DNA from: Bacteroidales bacterium
GTDB lineage: Bacteria > Bacteroidota > Bacteroidia > Bacteroidales > WCHB1-69
Direction of reading: 5' to 3'
Assembly (NCBI GenBank): GCA_017395245.1
Contig: JAFPVR010000111.1
Coordinates: forward strand, 1-64,000
DNA: 64,000 nt
The first letter of the stretch is position 1. Each line of letters opens with the position of its first letter. The notes beneath the pieces are model-generated. The model saw nothing but the letters and a program-made list of their open reading frames with translations, was not told the origin of the DNA and searched no databases. The position numbers were made by a program, and so were the translations under genes. Shown piece by piece: positions 34,054 to 42,753 of the stretch.

Positions 34054-34907
34054 ATGCCCGCAAACAAAACGCCGTCACACGCTACTACATTCTCGACAAG
34101 TTGTTGGCGAACCGTTACCACAACTACTCGACCGAGGATTTGTGCCGTCTGGTCAACGAGGAGTTGGAAGAATTGAAGCCAGAAAAGAAAGAGAGTTGGC
34201 AAGTGAGCCGTCGTACCATTGAACTTGACCTTCATTATTTGGAACACGAAAGCCCTTTTGTCGCTGAAATAGAGCATTATCAGATTGACGATGTAAGTCC
34301 ACGAACCCTCAAGACGGTCAAGAAAAGTTGCCATCGTTATGCGGATCCATCGTTCTCCATCTTCACGCAGAAGCTTACGGATGACGAGAAACATCTGCTT
34401 GGCGAAGCCTTCACCCTCCTTGGACAATTTGACGGATTGCCGAATCTTGAGGGTTTGGAAAGGCTCAGGGAAAGTCTCAAAGTAAAAACGGACCGCCAGA
34501 TTGTGTCGTTCACCAAGAATCCTTTGGAGGGAAAGAGTCTGCTGGGTGAGTTGTTCACTGCCATCACGCAGAAGCAGGTGCTGGAGTTGCATTTCCACAA
34601 GTTCGACACGCCTGAAACGGACCGTATGGTGGTCGTTTATCCCTACTTGCTCAAGGAGTACAACCGTCGCTGGTACCTCATCGCTGCTGCCGAAGATACG
34701 GGCAAGCTGCTCAGTTTCGCCCTCGACCGCCTGGACAAGTTCGTCCCGTTGTCCGCACGTCATTACAAGGAATATGATGGCGATCTCAACGAATGTTTCG
34801 AGGACATCATCGGGGTGACGCTCGTCGAAGGCAATCCATTGCAGACCATACTCTTCTGGGTCAGCGACTATTCCAAAGATTATGTCGCAATGCTTACCAA
34901 AATATAA
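34054..34907 (+). pseudogene. WYL-domain transcriptional regulator, frameshifted and truncated
   Basis: The body is a clear WYL-family regulator: an N-terminal winged helix (AVTRYYILDKLLANRYHNYSTEDLCRLVNEEL; VSRRTIELDLHYLE) and a WYL domain (QKQVLELHFHKFDTPETDRMVVVYPYLLKEYNRRWYLIA). Two defects are visible. The family N-terminus MPANK starts at ATG 34054, but the next codons are in another frame; one extra A in the AAAA run at 34066-34069 would join them. The C-terminus ends at YSKDYVAMLTKI, about 40-60 residues early for the family, just where the next promoter region begins. Such regulators often control defence islands. The frameshift could be a sequencing error; the truncation is less likely to be one. 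Confidence 0.7.
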
Positions 34908-34925
34908 TCAACGTCTCAAAGTAGT

Positions 34926-34956
34926 TTTGCCATATTGCTCGTTTTTTGTATTTTTG
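34926..34956 (+). promoter_or_regulatory. Promoter of the DUF4062-ATPase gene
   Basis: TTTG (34926-34929), 19-bp spacer, TATTTTTG (34949-34956), 46 bp before the ATG at 35003. A strong match to the Bacteroidetes consensus. Confidence 0.65.
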
Positions 34957-35002
34957 CAACCAAAATATATACGTTTCAAACCGATAGAACAACAAGATAA
35001 AC

Positions 35003-36637
35003 ATGCACAAATATAAAGTATTCATAAGCAGCGTACAATCAGAGTTTTCAAAAGAACGGCAGCTTGTTTTTGACTTTATCCATAACGACGAGTTGATGGG
35101 ACAATACTTTGAGCCGTTCATTTTTGAACAGATTGTTGCGCAAGATGCAAATCCTCGCCAATTATATTTGGATGAGGCGTCCTCGTGCCAGGTTTATCTC
35201 CTGTTGATGGGAAAGAGGTATGGCAATGTTTTGCCGGACGGCATTTCTCCAACCGAGAAAGAATATCAAGCAGCAGGAGAGGGCAACGCATGGAGGGTTG
35301 CGTTTATCAGCGATTTGGACGGACATCAACGTGAGGAAGCGGAAGAACGCTTCTTCCGAAAAGTGCAGAACGAGCTTTCATACCGTGTCTTTTCTAATCC
35401 GTCTGTTTTGGTTTCACTGGTCAAACAATCGCTGTATGCGTATCTTAAACACAAAGGCGTTATACAAACATTAAGTTTCGACGAACAGACCCGCGATGAT
35501 GCCTCTATGGCCGATATTGATGCAACGAAAATCAAAGAATTCTTGCATCAGGCCCGTCAAAAACGAGGATTTCCTTTGGCCGAAGACTCCGACCCAATCA
35601 CGGTGCTTCGGCATCTGAGATTGTTGAGGCAGGACAAGCCCAGCAATGGAGCGTTACTAATGTTCGCCAACGACCCGCAATACTTTTTCCCCTCGGCGGT
35701 TGTCAAATGTGCGTGGTTTCTCGGTACAGAGACCGTAAAGCCTATCGAAGATTATAAAACCTTCGAGGGCGGAGCGGCAGATCAAATCAGCCAAGCCACC
35801 AGTTGGGTGATGTCGAAACTGTCGGTGCGTTTTGGCCAGCGAAACGTGGAGGTGCAAAACGAGGTTGAATTTGAGATACCGCGATCCGTCATCTTCGAGA
35901 CCATTGTGAATGCCGTGGCCCATCGCGACTACAACAGCACGGGGAGTGTACAGGTTTCCGTATTCCGAAATCGTATTGTGGTACGCAATCCGGGGACGTT
36001 GCCTGTAGAACTCACCAAGGCCGACTTGATGAAAGAACATGGCTCTTATCCGCATAACCCGTACTTGGCGGAAGTCTTGTACCAGATGGGCTATATCGAG
36101 AAATACGGCACAGGCATCACAGAAAATATCCGCAGGATGCAAGAGGCTCGTCTCCTTGCTCCGGAGATAGACTTGAGCGCCGAGTTCGTCACCACGATCT
36201 GGCGCGATAGTGATGCAACTGAAAGTTCAAATGTTGCAACTAATATTGGAACTGATGATTCGACCAATGACATTGATAACACTCTGGTTGACATGCCAAA
36301 CGACATAGCAAATGTTGCAACTGGAAACACAAATGTTGCAACTGGATATTTGAATGTTGCAACTGATCATCTGGCAGAGAACAAACGCATCGTTGATGAA
36401 ATAGTAAAGAGGAAAGTTCATTCAAAGATGTCGCCAGCTCAAATAAAAGAATGTATTATTGAAGCCTGTATTGTAGAACACTCCATTGAAGAATTAGCCT
36501 TGCTTCTAAACAAAACACCTGCACATTTGAGAAACAGATTTATCCCCAATTTGGTGGCTGACGGGATATTATTACCTACCAAGCCTCGTCATACCAAAGG
36601 TCAAACGTACATGACGAATCCAAAACTTGATAAGTAG
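35003..36637 (+). CDS. DUF4062 protein with divergent-AAA/HATPase_c_4-type ATP-binding region
   Basis: A 544-aa cytosolic protein. Residues 1-95 are a DUF4062 domain (KYKVFISSVQSEFSKERQLV ... VYLLLMGKRYG), a TIR/SEFIR-like fold common in defence and STAND-type signalling proteins. Residues about 170-400 carry the HATPase_c_4-type region found in transcriptional-regulator-like ATPases (PRSVIFETIVNAVAHRDYNSTGSVQVSVF; NPYLAEVLYQMGYIEKYGTGI). A linker with the repeated NVATG word (about 410-452) leads to a C-terminal winged-helix-like region. The role is unknown; an abortive-infection or regulatory function is inference from domain company. It has its own promoter and is intact, unlike its neighbours. 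Confidence 0.8.
   Translation: MHKYKVFISSVQSEFSKERQLVFDFIHNDELMGQYFEPFIFEQIVAQDANPRQLYLDEASSCQVYLLLMGKRYGNVLPDGISPTEKEYQAAGEGNAWRVAFISDLDGHQREEAEERFFRKVQNELSYRVFSNPSVLVSLVKQSLYAYLKHKGVIQTLSFDEQTRDDASMADIDATKIKEFLHQARQKRGFPLAEDSDPITVLRHLRLLRQDKPSNGALLMFANDPQYFFPSAVVKCAWFLGTETVKPIEDYKTFEGGAADQISQATSWVMSKLSVRFGQRNVEVQNEVEFEIPRSVIFETIVNAVAHRDYNSTGSVQVSVFRNRIVVRNPGTLPVELTKADLMKEHGSYPHNPYLAEVLYQMGYIEKYGTGITENIRRMQEARLLAPEIDLSAEFVTTIWRDSDATESSNVATNIGTDDSTNDIDNTLVDMPNDIANVATGNTNVATGYLNVATDHLAENKRIVDEIVKRKVHSKMSPAQIKECIIEACIVEHSIEELALLLNKTPAHLRNRFIPNLVADGILLPTKPRHTKGQTYMTNPKLDK
36308..36373 (+). repeat. 21-bp in-frame tandem repeat in the DUF4062-ATPase gene
   Basis: The word AATGTTGCAACT recurs at 36311, 36332 and 36353, exactly 21 bp apart, with an earlier copy near 36230. 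It encodes NVATGNT, NVATGYL, NVATDHL. The core GTTGCAAC is itself a palindrome. Copy-number change would alter linker length without a frameshift. Confidence 0.75.
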
Positions 36638-36724
36638 GTTTGAAGGGTTGAAGGTGCGAAAATAAGTTTCGTGAGAAATTTTTGCATTACAAATTTGGCT
36701 GGTTCCGCACATTATCAATCTTTT

Positions 36725-36756
36725 TTTGCGGACAGTTGTAATAATGTTTATTTTTG
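36725..36756 (+). promoter_or_regulatory. Promoter of the DUF1848 gene
   Basis: TTTG (36725-36728), 20-bp spacer, TATTTTTG (36749-36756), 20 bp before the ATG at 36776. This sets the start, since the open frame extends upstream through the promoter. Confidence 0.6.
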
Positions 36757-36775
36757 CAAAGTCAAAAACAAGACG

Positions 36776-37840
36776 ATGTCTCAGTGGAAAAAAGTTAAGA
36801 TACAGCGTGATAACGGTGAGATGGTGGAGGCGCAGGCACCCGTCATTGTCTCAGCCAGTCGTAGCACCGACATCCCCGCGTTCTATGCCGACTGGTTCTT
36901 CCATCGGCTGAAGGTCGGCTATTCCGCCTGGACCAATCCCTTCAACGGCGTGAGGAGCTTCGTGTCGTATGAGAAATGCCGCTTTATCGTGTTTTGGTCG
37001 AAGAACCCGAAGCCGTTGCTCAGGCACCTCGACGAGCTAAAGGACAGGAACATCGGATGTTATATCCAATACACGCTGAACGACTACGAAAAGGAGGGGT
37101 TGGAAAGAGGTGTCCCAGCATTGGAAGAGAGAGTTGACACATTCAAGAGGCTGGTTGACAAATTGGGCAAAGGCCGGGTGATCTGGCGTTTCGACCCCAT
37201 GATCCTGACCGACCAAATCGGTTTGGATGACTTGCTCAAGAAAGTGGAAAGCATTGGTGACCAGCTGCAAGGCTACACGGAGAAACTCGTTTTCAGTTAC
37301 GCCGACATCGCCTCATACAAGAAGGTGAGGTCCAATCTGGAGAAGAGTCGCATAAACTATCGGGAATGGACGGAGCCACAGATGGAGGAGTTCGCCCGCA
37401 GGCTTTCGGAACTCAACCGGAAATGGCATTACCAGTTGGCCACCTGCGGCGAGAAGATTGACATTGAGCGATACGGCATACAGCACAACCGTTGCGTGGA
37501 TGACGAGCTGATGATTCGTTTCGCACACCACGACAAGGCTTTGATGGACTTCCTCGGGGTGGAGATAAAGACGGTGGAAAACTCCTTGTTTGGCACGGAG
37601 CCGGTCCCCGCCAGCACCATCCGGCTGAGCGAAACGCAATACGCCCTCAAGAAGAGGGACAACCGCGACAAAGGCCAGCGCCAGTTCTGCGGCTGCATCC
37701 TGAGCAAAGACATCGGCGAATACAACACCTGCCCGCACCTATGCGAGTACTGCTACGCGAACGCGAGCAAGGAGGTGGCGGTTGAGAATTACGGGAGACA
37801 CGAAATGAATCCGAAAGGGGAGACGATTGCGGAGGAATGA
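36776..37840 (+). CDS. DUF1848 family protein (radical-SAM-like Cys cluster)
   Basis: A 354-aa protein of the DUF1848 family. The N-terminal region has APVIVSASRSTDIPAFYADWFFHRLKVGY and KCRFIVFWSKNPKPLLRHLDEL; the middle has RVIWRFDPMILT. The C-terminal part carries the cysteine set QFCGCILSKDIGEYNTCPHLCEYCYANAS, suggesting an Fe-S cluster as in SPL-like radical SAM proteins. The activity is unknown. The gene ends at a recombination junction: the sequence immediately after its stop (37841) is a fragment of another gene. Confidence 0.85.
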   Translation: MSQWKKVKIQRDNGEMVEAQAPVIVSASRSTDIPAFYADWFFHRLKVGYSAWTNPFNGVRSFVSYEKCRFIVFWSKNPKPLLRHLDELKDRNIGCYIQYTLNDYEKEGLERGVPALEERVDTFKRLVDKLGKGRVIWRFDPMILTDQIGLDDLLKKVESIGDQLQGYTEKLVFSYADIASYKKVRSNLEKSRINYREWTEPQMEEFARRLSELNRKWHYQLATCGEKIDIERYGIQHNRCVDDELMIRFAHHDKALMDFLGVEIKTVENSLFGTEPVPASTIRLSETQYALKKRDNRDKGQRQFCGCILSKDIGEYNTCPHLCEYCYANASKEVAVENYGRHEMNPKGETIAEE

Positions 37841-38160
37841 CTGATAGATATTCCTTGCCATCTGGAATTTATCAAAGAGAGGGTTGTCTTGAACAAGGAT
37901 TTCATAAAAGATTTCATAAAAGACTTTGTAAAAGAAAGTCAAGCGCAAGTATCTGAACGTCAAAAGAAAATACTATTTATGATTGCAGACAACGAGACTT
38001 TGACTTCACAAAAGATTGCACAAAAGACGAGCATATCGGGGGGGGATGAACAAAAACACAGTGAATACCGCTATGGCCGAAGCCGGACTCACCAGCTTGC
38101 GAAAACGGCACACCGTTATCACCATAAAGGATAGGACAAAAGAAAAACGCTGTCGTGGAA
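37841..38160 (+). pseudogene. 3' fragment of an AlbA_2-type ATP-binding protein gene
   Basis: From the base after the DUF1848 stop, 22 bases are identical to 41211-41232 inside the intact AlbA_2 gene and encode the same LIDIPCH motif. The frame continues DFIKDFIKDFVKE, QKKILFMIADNETLTSQKIAQKTSI, then meets a run of eight G (38038-38045). After the run the plausible continuation (NKNTVNTAMAEAGLTSLRKRHTV) is in another frame; seven G would join them. No start codon or promoter is present, so this is a 5'-deleted relic. Confidence 0.7.
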
Positions 38161-38273
38161 TTTGACAACGTTTTTGTCACCTTCCTTTTTATAAGGTAGG
38201 AAATGCTGGTCATGTTGACCAGATAGGATTTGTGGCAAGCCTGTCAATATTTAATATATATGTACTTGTTGCT

Positions 38274-39507
38274 TTAGTTTACTGTGAATTTGCCCGCCTG
38301 CCCATTTATTCTAAAAAAGTAAATGCCTTTCTTATATGATTTTAAATCTAATATTAATTCTTCCGCACCTTCAATAATCAGTTTCTGATCTATCAGTTTT
38401 CCAGAAATGTCAAAAATATCCAAGGTGGTAGAGTTATTCTTACTGTTACTAATAGGGATATGAATTGTTGTGTTTGATGGGTTGGGATACGGAATGATTG
38501 CCTCTTTATCATAGGTTGTAACACTATTGTTCAAAGTGGTTTTTGCAATCTTGCCTCCATATCCAACAGCAATGCCGTTTTGGGCATTCGTAAACCAAAT
38601 GGAATAAAGCCAGGATGCCGAACTGATAGTTATTGGCGCCCAAGTTGAGCCTCCATCTGTAGTCTTTAAAACTGCGCCCCACAAACCTGCAATATATCCT
38701 ATTTGACTGTTGATAAAATAAACAGATTGCAAGTGTTCTTGTGTTTCTATTAATGTGCTATTCCAATTTTGTCCACCATCAGTTGTTTTGAAAATTATAC
38801 CCTTTTTCTGCCCATTAACATTGTAATTCCCGCCAACAATATACCCAACTTGGGAGTTAACAAAATATACCGAATATAATTCGGCATTTATATGGCCAAA
38901 GCTTTCTTCATTCCAAGTCTCTCCGCCATCCGTTGTTTTTAATACATAACCATTATATTCTCCATTATGATATTTATTTCCGACAGCGAACCCTATGTCT
39001 GAGGTTACAAATCGGACAGAATATAAATAATATTCTGCTGAATTATTTACTGTTTTTGCTGTCCAAGTCTCTCCGCCATTTGTCGTTTTAAGGATGCAAG
39101 GGTCGCCACTGTTAATGCCAGCTACAAACCCAATTTGACTATTAATAAAGTACACAGAATAAAAATAATATGAAGAGCCACTCATCTTTTCGGTCCAAGT
39201 CTGCCCACCGTCTGTTGTTTTGATGATTTTTACTATAATATCCAACAGAAACACCCGTCTGTGAATCAATAAAATATATAGAATTCAATGTTTTGTCAAT
39301 CCCTGTTTCCAATGTATTCCAACTATTGCCGCCATCTGTTGTTTTTAGGATTGTTCCATATTGGCCAGCTATGTACCCGATTGATTCAGATGGAAAGTGT
39401 ACAGAGTTTAAATCTCTGTTAGTGTTGCTGTTAATTAACTCCCAGTTTTGAGCATTAATAAAACTACTTGAAAGAAATCCGACCAAGATTAATAATAGTT
39501 TTTTCAT
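38274..39507 (-). pseudogene. T9SS cargo protein with Ycf48/BNR-like repeats, frameshifted
   Basis: The first part (start 39507) has a signal peptide (LLLILVGFLSSSFINAQ) and repeats of the form GYIAGQYGTILKTTDGGNSWNTL. After a single-base shift at the T5 run 39227-39231 (A5 on the coding strand) the remaining frame continues with more copies (GFVAGINSGDPCILKTTNGGETW; GYIVGGNYNVNGQKKGIIFKTTDGGQNW; GYIAGLWGAVLKTTDGGSTW), about six in all, and a T9SS C-terminal domain (YPNPSNTTIHIPI ... YKKGIYFFRINGQAGKFTVN). One A fewer restores a protein of about 410 aa. The repeats are beta-propeller blades of the Ycf48/photosystem-assembly type used in secreted Bacteroidetes proteins. Either a real mutation or a homopolymer sequencing error. 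Confidence 0.75.
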
Positions 39508-39719
39508 ATATATTTTTGTTTTGGCCTCGAAAAAAACGAGGAATTTTTTGTTGGGACTTCAATTTTTCACTTCTTCACGTTGTGGCTGATTTTGATGCGA
39601 AGTCCGTTAAACATCAAATAAGCAAACAACGCGGCAAAATTACAAAAAAAACCGTCACACACTGCAACGGCTTTCAAAAACTGATCAAACAACCGAATAA
39701 TGCTATTTGTTTAGGGAGT

Positions 39720-39974
39720 CACGGGTTCGTCATAGAGGTTGGTGGGCTGTCCGATGAGGGAGCCTATCTCACTACTTTCAAAAACATGGCTGAAATCATG
39801 GTGGAAAAGAACAGATTTGGTGGCACCGGCGATGTGCGCATGTACTTTGACAATCATGCCAGCTTTAAAGATCTATACAAACCATTCCATGTTTCGAGAA
39901 AATGTCGTACCTTTGCCGATTCAAAATCTATAGCAGCAAAAGATCGAACAGAATGTAAAGACATCAAACATTGA
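39720..39974 (+). pseudogene. Possible 3' remnant of a helicase-like gene
   Basis: The reading VGGLSDEGAYLTTFKNMAE, then IMVEKNRFGGTGDVRMYFDNHASFKDLY resembles the end of DnaB/T7-type replicative helicases (K-x-R-x-x-G-x-x-G-x-V-x-x-x-F/Y-D ... F). The frame upstream, back to 39468, does not look like protein, and there is no promoter. It would be a 3' fragment left by recombination. The match is short, and the opposite strand is also partly open, so confidence is low. Confidence 0.3.
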
Positions 39975-39980
39975 ATGCTC

Positions 39981-41519
39981 ATGAAACTACCAATCAACAT
40001 AGAAGAACTGCTCGGCGGGAAGGCGGTGGAGAACGACCGCATTGAGTACAAAACGGGATGGAATCCGGATGCCATCTACCGCAGCATCTGCGCTTTTGCC
40101 AACGATTTCGACGAGACGGGTGGCGGTTATATCGTCGTGGGCGTGAAAGAGATGAACGGTCGCCCTGTCCGCCCCGTCATCGGCATCGACCCCAACAAGA
40201 TTGAATCCATCGAGAAGGAGATGGTGGGCTACAACAACCTGATGCGGCCGTACTATCAGCCACGTCTGTATATTGAAGAAGCCGATGGAAAGACCATTCT
40301 GGTCATCAAGGTGTCTGCTGGCGAGCGTCGCCCTTACAAAGTGCCAGACTGCGTTACAGCCAAGCAAAAAATGTACAACTATTATATCCGCTACAACAGC
40401 AGCAGTATTGTACCCAAGGGTGAATATGAGAGGGAACTGATTGATTTGGCCAACCGCACACCGTTTGACGACCGAGGTAACGACCAGATAACGTTGAAGG
40501 ATATCTCGCCGCTGTTGCTGCACGACTATCTCGTGAAGGTGAAAAGCAACCTTGCCGACGAGCCACTGACGGACAACATGGAGACGGTGTTGGAGCAGAT
40601 GGAACTGTTAGAACCGACTCCAGAGGGATATAGCATCAAGAATGTGGCGGCCATGATGTTTGCCGAGCGTCCCGACCGATTCTTCAAACAAGCGCAGGTG
40701 GAAATCGTGTTGTTCCCAGAAGGACGAGAGAGGAATCCCAACAACTTGATAGAGGTGGAACCCATCAGGGGCAGCGTGCCGACTATGATTAAAGAAACAT
40801 TGAGTTACTTGCGCACTAACGTTATCAAGAAGAAGATAGTGAAGCCCAAGGATGACGAGCATTCGGACACGTTTTACAACTATCCCTATCAGGCTCTGGA
40901 AGAGGCTGTTGTGAACTCGCTATATCACAGAGATTGGACAATACGCGAGCCGGTGGAGATAACCATTGAACCAGATAGGATATCAATTCTGAACTTTTCG
41001 GGTCCCAACCACACCATACCGATGGAGGCGGTGCGTGAGGGAATGTCGTTGCGCTCGCGTCGTTATCGTAACCGCAGGCTTGGTGAATTTTTGAAAGAAC
41101 TGGATCTGACCGAGGGTCGCGCCACGGGTATCCCTACCATTCAGGACGAGCTGAAAGCCAACGGCTCGCTTAAAGCGACTATTGAGACAGACGAGGAGAG
41201 AACATACTTTCTGATAGATATTCCTTGCCATCCGGAGTTCTTGGAAGAAACACTATTGGTTGACACAAATGTCACCAAAGATGGCGTAAAAGGTGACGTA
41301 AAAGATGGCGTAAAAGAACTAACTGATATTCAAAAGATTATACTTTTTGAAATACAGTTAAACACCTCTATTACGACAAGTGAGTTGGCGCAAAAGCTCA
41401 ACATCAAATTCCGCACTTTCCAAAGATACATCTCACAATTGAAAGAAATGGGATTTCTTTCACGCAAGGGTGGACGTAAAGACGGAGAATGGGTAGTACG
41501 GATGAATAATGTCACCTAA
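39981..41519 (+). CDS. AlbA_2-domain ATP-binding protein (transcriptional-regulator-like)
   Basis: A 512-aa protein of the divergent AAA-4/AlbA_2 family. The N-terminal AlbA_2 (Schlafen-like) domain spans about 1-150 (GGKAVENDRIEYKTGW; AICAFANDFDETGGGYIVVGV-like). The HATPase_c_4 region follows (YPYQALEEAVVNSLYHRDWTIREPVEITIEPDRISILN; GRATGIPTIQDELKANG). A repeat linker KDGVKGDVKDGVKE (12-bp period) leads to a winged-helix C-terminus (ITTSELAQKLNIKFRTFQRYISQLKEMGFL). The start may be 39975 or 39981. These proteins are common in accessory islands and have suggested regulatory or nuclease roles. Intact. Confidence 0.85.
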   Translation: MKLPINIEELLGGKAVENDRIEYKTGWNPDAIYRSICAFANDFDETGGGYIVVGVKEMNGRPVRPVIGIDPNKIESIEKEMVGYNNLMRPYYQPRLYIEEADGKTILVIKVSAGERRPYKVPDCVTAKQKMYNYYIRYNSSSIVPKGEYERELIDLANRTPFDDRGNDQITLKDISPLLLHDYLVKVKSNLADEPLTDNMETVLEQMELLEPTPEGYSIKNVAAMMFAERPDRFFKQAQVEIVLFPEGRERNPNNLIEVEPIRGSVPTMIKETLSYLRTNVIKKKIVKPKDDEHSDTFYNYPYQALEEAVVNSLYHRDWTIREPVEITIEPDRISILNFSGPNHTIPMEAVREGMSLRSRRYRNRRLGEFLKELDLTEGRATGIPTIQDELKANGSLKATIETDEERTYFLIDIPCHPEFLEETLLVDTNVTKDGVKGDVKDGVKELTDIQKIILFEIQLNTSITTSELAQKLNIKFRTFQRYISQLKEMGFLSRKGGRKDGEWVVRMNNVT

Positions 41520-41636
41520 GAGGTCACCAAAGCATTAACTGAAAGGCAGTTTACTCTTGAATGCTTGTATTGTATCCAAGATCCTTCCCCTCCCCTGCAA
41601 GCCTTGCAAACCCTCCCCTCATCACCCGAAATATCG

Positions 41637-41644
41637 TATTTTTG
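41637..41644 (+). promoter_or_regulatory. -7 promoter element
   Basis: TATTTTTG, 37 bp before the ATG at 41681 of the truncated hypothetical gene. The preceding 60 bp are C-rich with repeats of CCCCTCCC. Confidence 0.5.
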
Positions 41645-41680
41645 CGCCGAATTATAATTGTAAGAAAGAGTGCTCATATT

Positions 41681-42385
41681 ATGAATGATACGCTACCAAA
41701 AGAAGTCCATCGTCAGAAGGCTTTGTTCAGCCGGGACCTGCCTTTTAAGCCTCAATATGGCATGATGCTGTATGTCGAGGCGGGCGCGAATGAAGATATC
41801 GACGGGTACTTTCACAAGAATATGGGGAAAGCTGTCAACATTTTGGGCGAATCGTTCACCTATTTGCCCGCGATGTTGGACAAGCTGGCGCAAATTGTGG
41901 AGTACAACTGGCCGGAGACCGATTCCACATGGATAGAGAAGGCGAAGTCCGATCCGTCGTGGATTCAGGACACCTATCGGGAAATCCTCTCCTACAGGAT
42001 AGACAAAGAGGACGAAATGCCCGAATTGCCTTTGCAAATCGCGGAACCACCCCTGCTGATGCGCTACGAAGAGACTTCTTTAGACGGCCATGTTTTCACC
42101 CTGTTTCCACTTCTGTACGGCAACGACGCTCAATTCGAACAATTGCTGACCGCCATCGCACAGGTGCCTCGTCCTGATTCAAATACATTTCATAGTACGC
42201 TTATCGAACAGCCCCTGCGTTATAGCCGCTTGCGGGAACGCGTGGATGTTGACCCCAAAGACAACGCGGACTGGGAGAGAATCGATGTGCTGGCGGACGA
42301 GATCCGGCAGCGAATCGAAGAGATGCGCTCGATTGGGGTGTCCGATTTTGTCATCAAGAAACTGATTGCACACGAAGATGTTGTG
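41681..42385 (+). pseudogene. Hypothetical protein gene truncated at its 3' end
   Basis: The reading frame from ATG 41681 (MNDTLPKEVHRQKALFSRDL) encodes about 235 residues of acidic, alpha-helical sequence with no known domain ([77 protein letters not shown]). Near 42385 it runs into the antisense strand of the DUF5131 gene; the open frame continues to 42523, but those residues are a shadow. The true 3' end is therefore lost. It has a good promoter, so a chimaeric protein may still be made. Confidence 0.6.
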
Positions 42386-42589
42386 CGGCTTCCTCCATTG
42401 GAGCGGTTCCTCCAAATCGTCCTCGTGCAACGTCAGCTCAAAGCCGTTGCGGTATTTGTCCAACCCCATGGCCTTCAGCCGCCGTGCCATCACCTCCGCG
42501 TAGCAGTGCGCGCAACCCGCTGATTTTTTGGAGCATCCCGTTATGGGATTCCAAGTCTTGTCCGTCCATTCTATTTTTGTGGATTTCAT
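42179..42589 (-). pseudogene. DUF5131 (phage Gp37/Gp68) family gene, 3' truncated
   Basis: The N-terminus is a textbook DUF5131 start: [40 protein letters not shown] with the three-cysteine motif (Cys-x6-Cys-x2-Cys), followed by [20 protein letters not shown]. After about residue 70 (near 42385) homology stops and the frame reads the antisense of the convergent hypothetical gene. The family is related to radical SAM proteins and normally has about 250 aa or more. Its start overlaps the stop of a TcmP-like fragment (ATGA), the usual partner gene. Non-functional as it stands. Confidence 0.7.
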
Positions 42590-42753
42590 CTTTTGCGTTT
42601 CTTTTCGATTATCTCATTGGCTATTTTCACGGCCGCTTGGTTGTTGGATGCGCAGGCGAAATGGAAAATCGGGATGTTCCTCGTGTTGTTCAAAACCAAT
42701 GGTTGCGGGGTGACATAGGTAAAAGGCGCAGAATAATTATATTTCATTTCCAT
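42586..42753 (-). pseudogene. C-terminal fragment of a three-Cys-motif partner protein (TcmP-like)
   Basis: A 55-codon frame from ATG 42753 contains [32 protein letters not shown] and ends KKRKR. This resembles the C-terminus of TcmP proteins, the usual neighbours of DUF5131/Gp37 genes (pattern hydrophobic-FA-S-N-x-A-x-KI). Its stop overlaps the DUF5131 start by ATGA. The N-terminal bulk of the gene is missing. A minus-strand TATTTTTA-like box near 42841-42848 (CAAAAATA on the plus strand) could still drive both fragments. Confidence 0.5.

Noticed and set aside
39468-39719. Upstream part of the open frame before the helicase-like remnant
   Set aside because: It is antisense to the T9SS gene start and AT-rich non-coding sequence; no domain pattern is visible.
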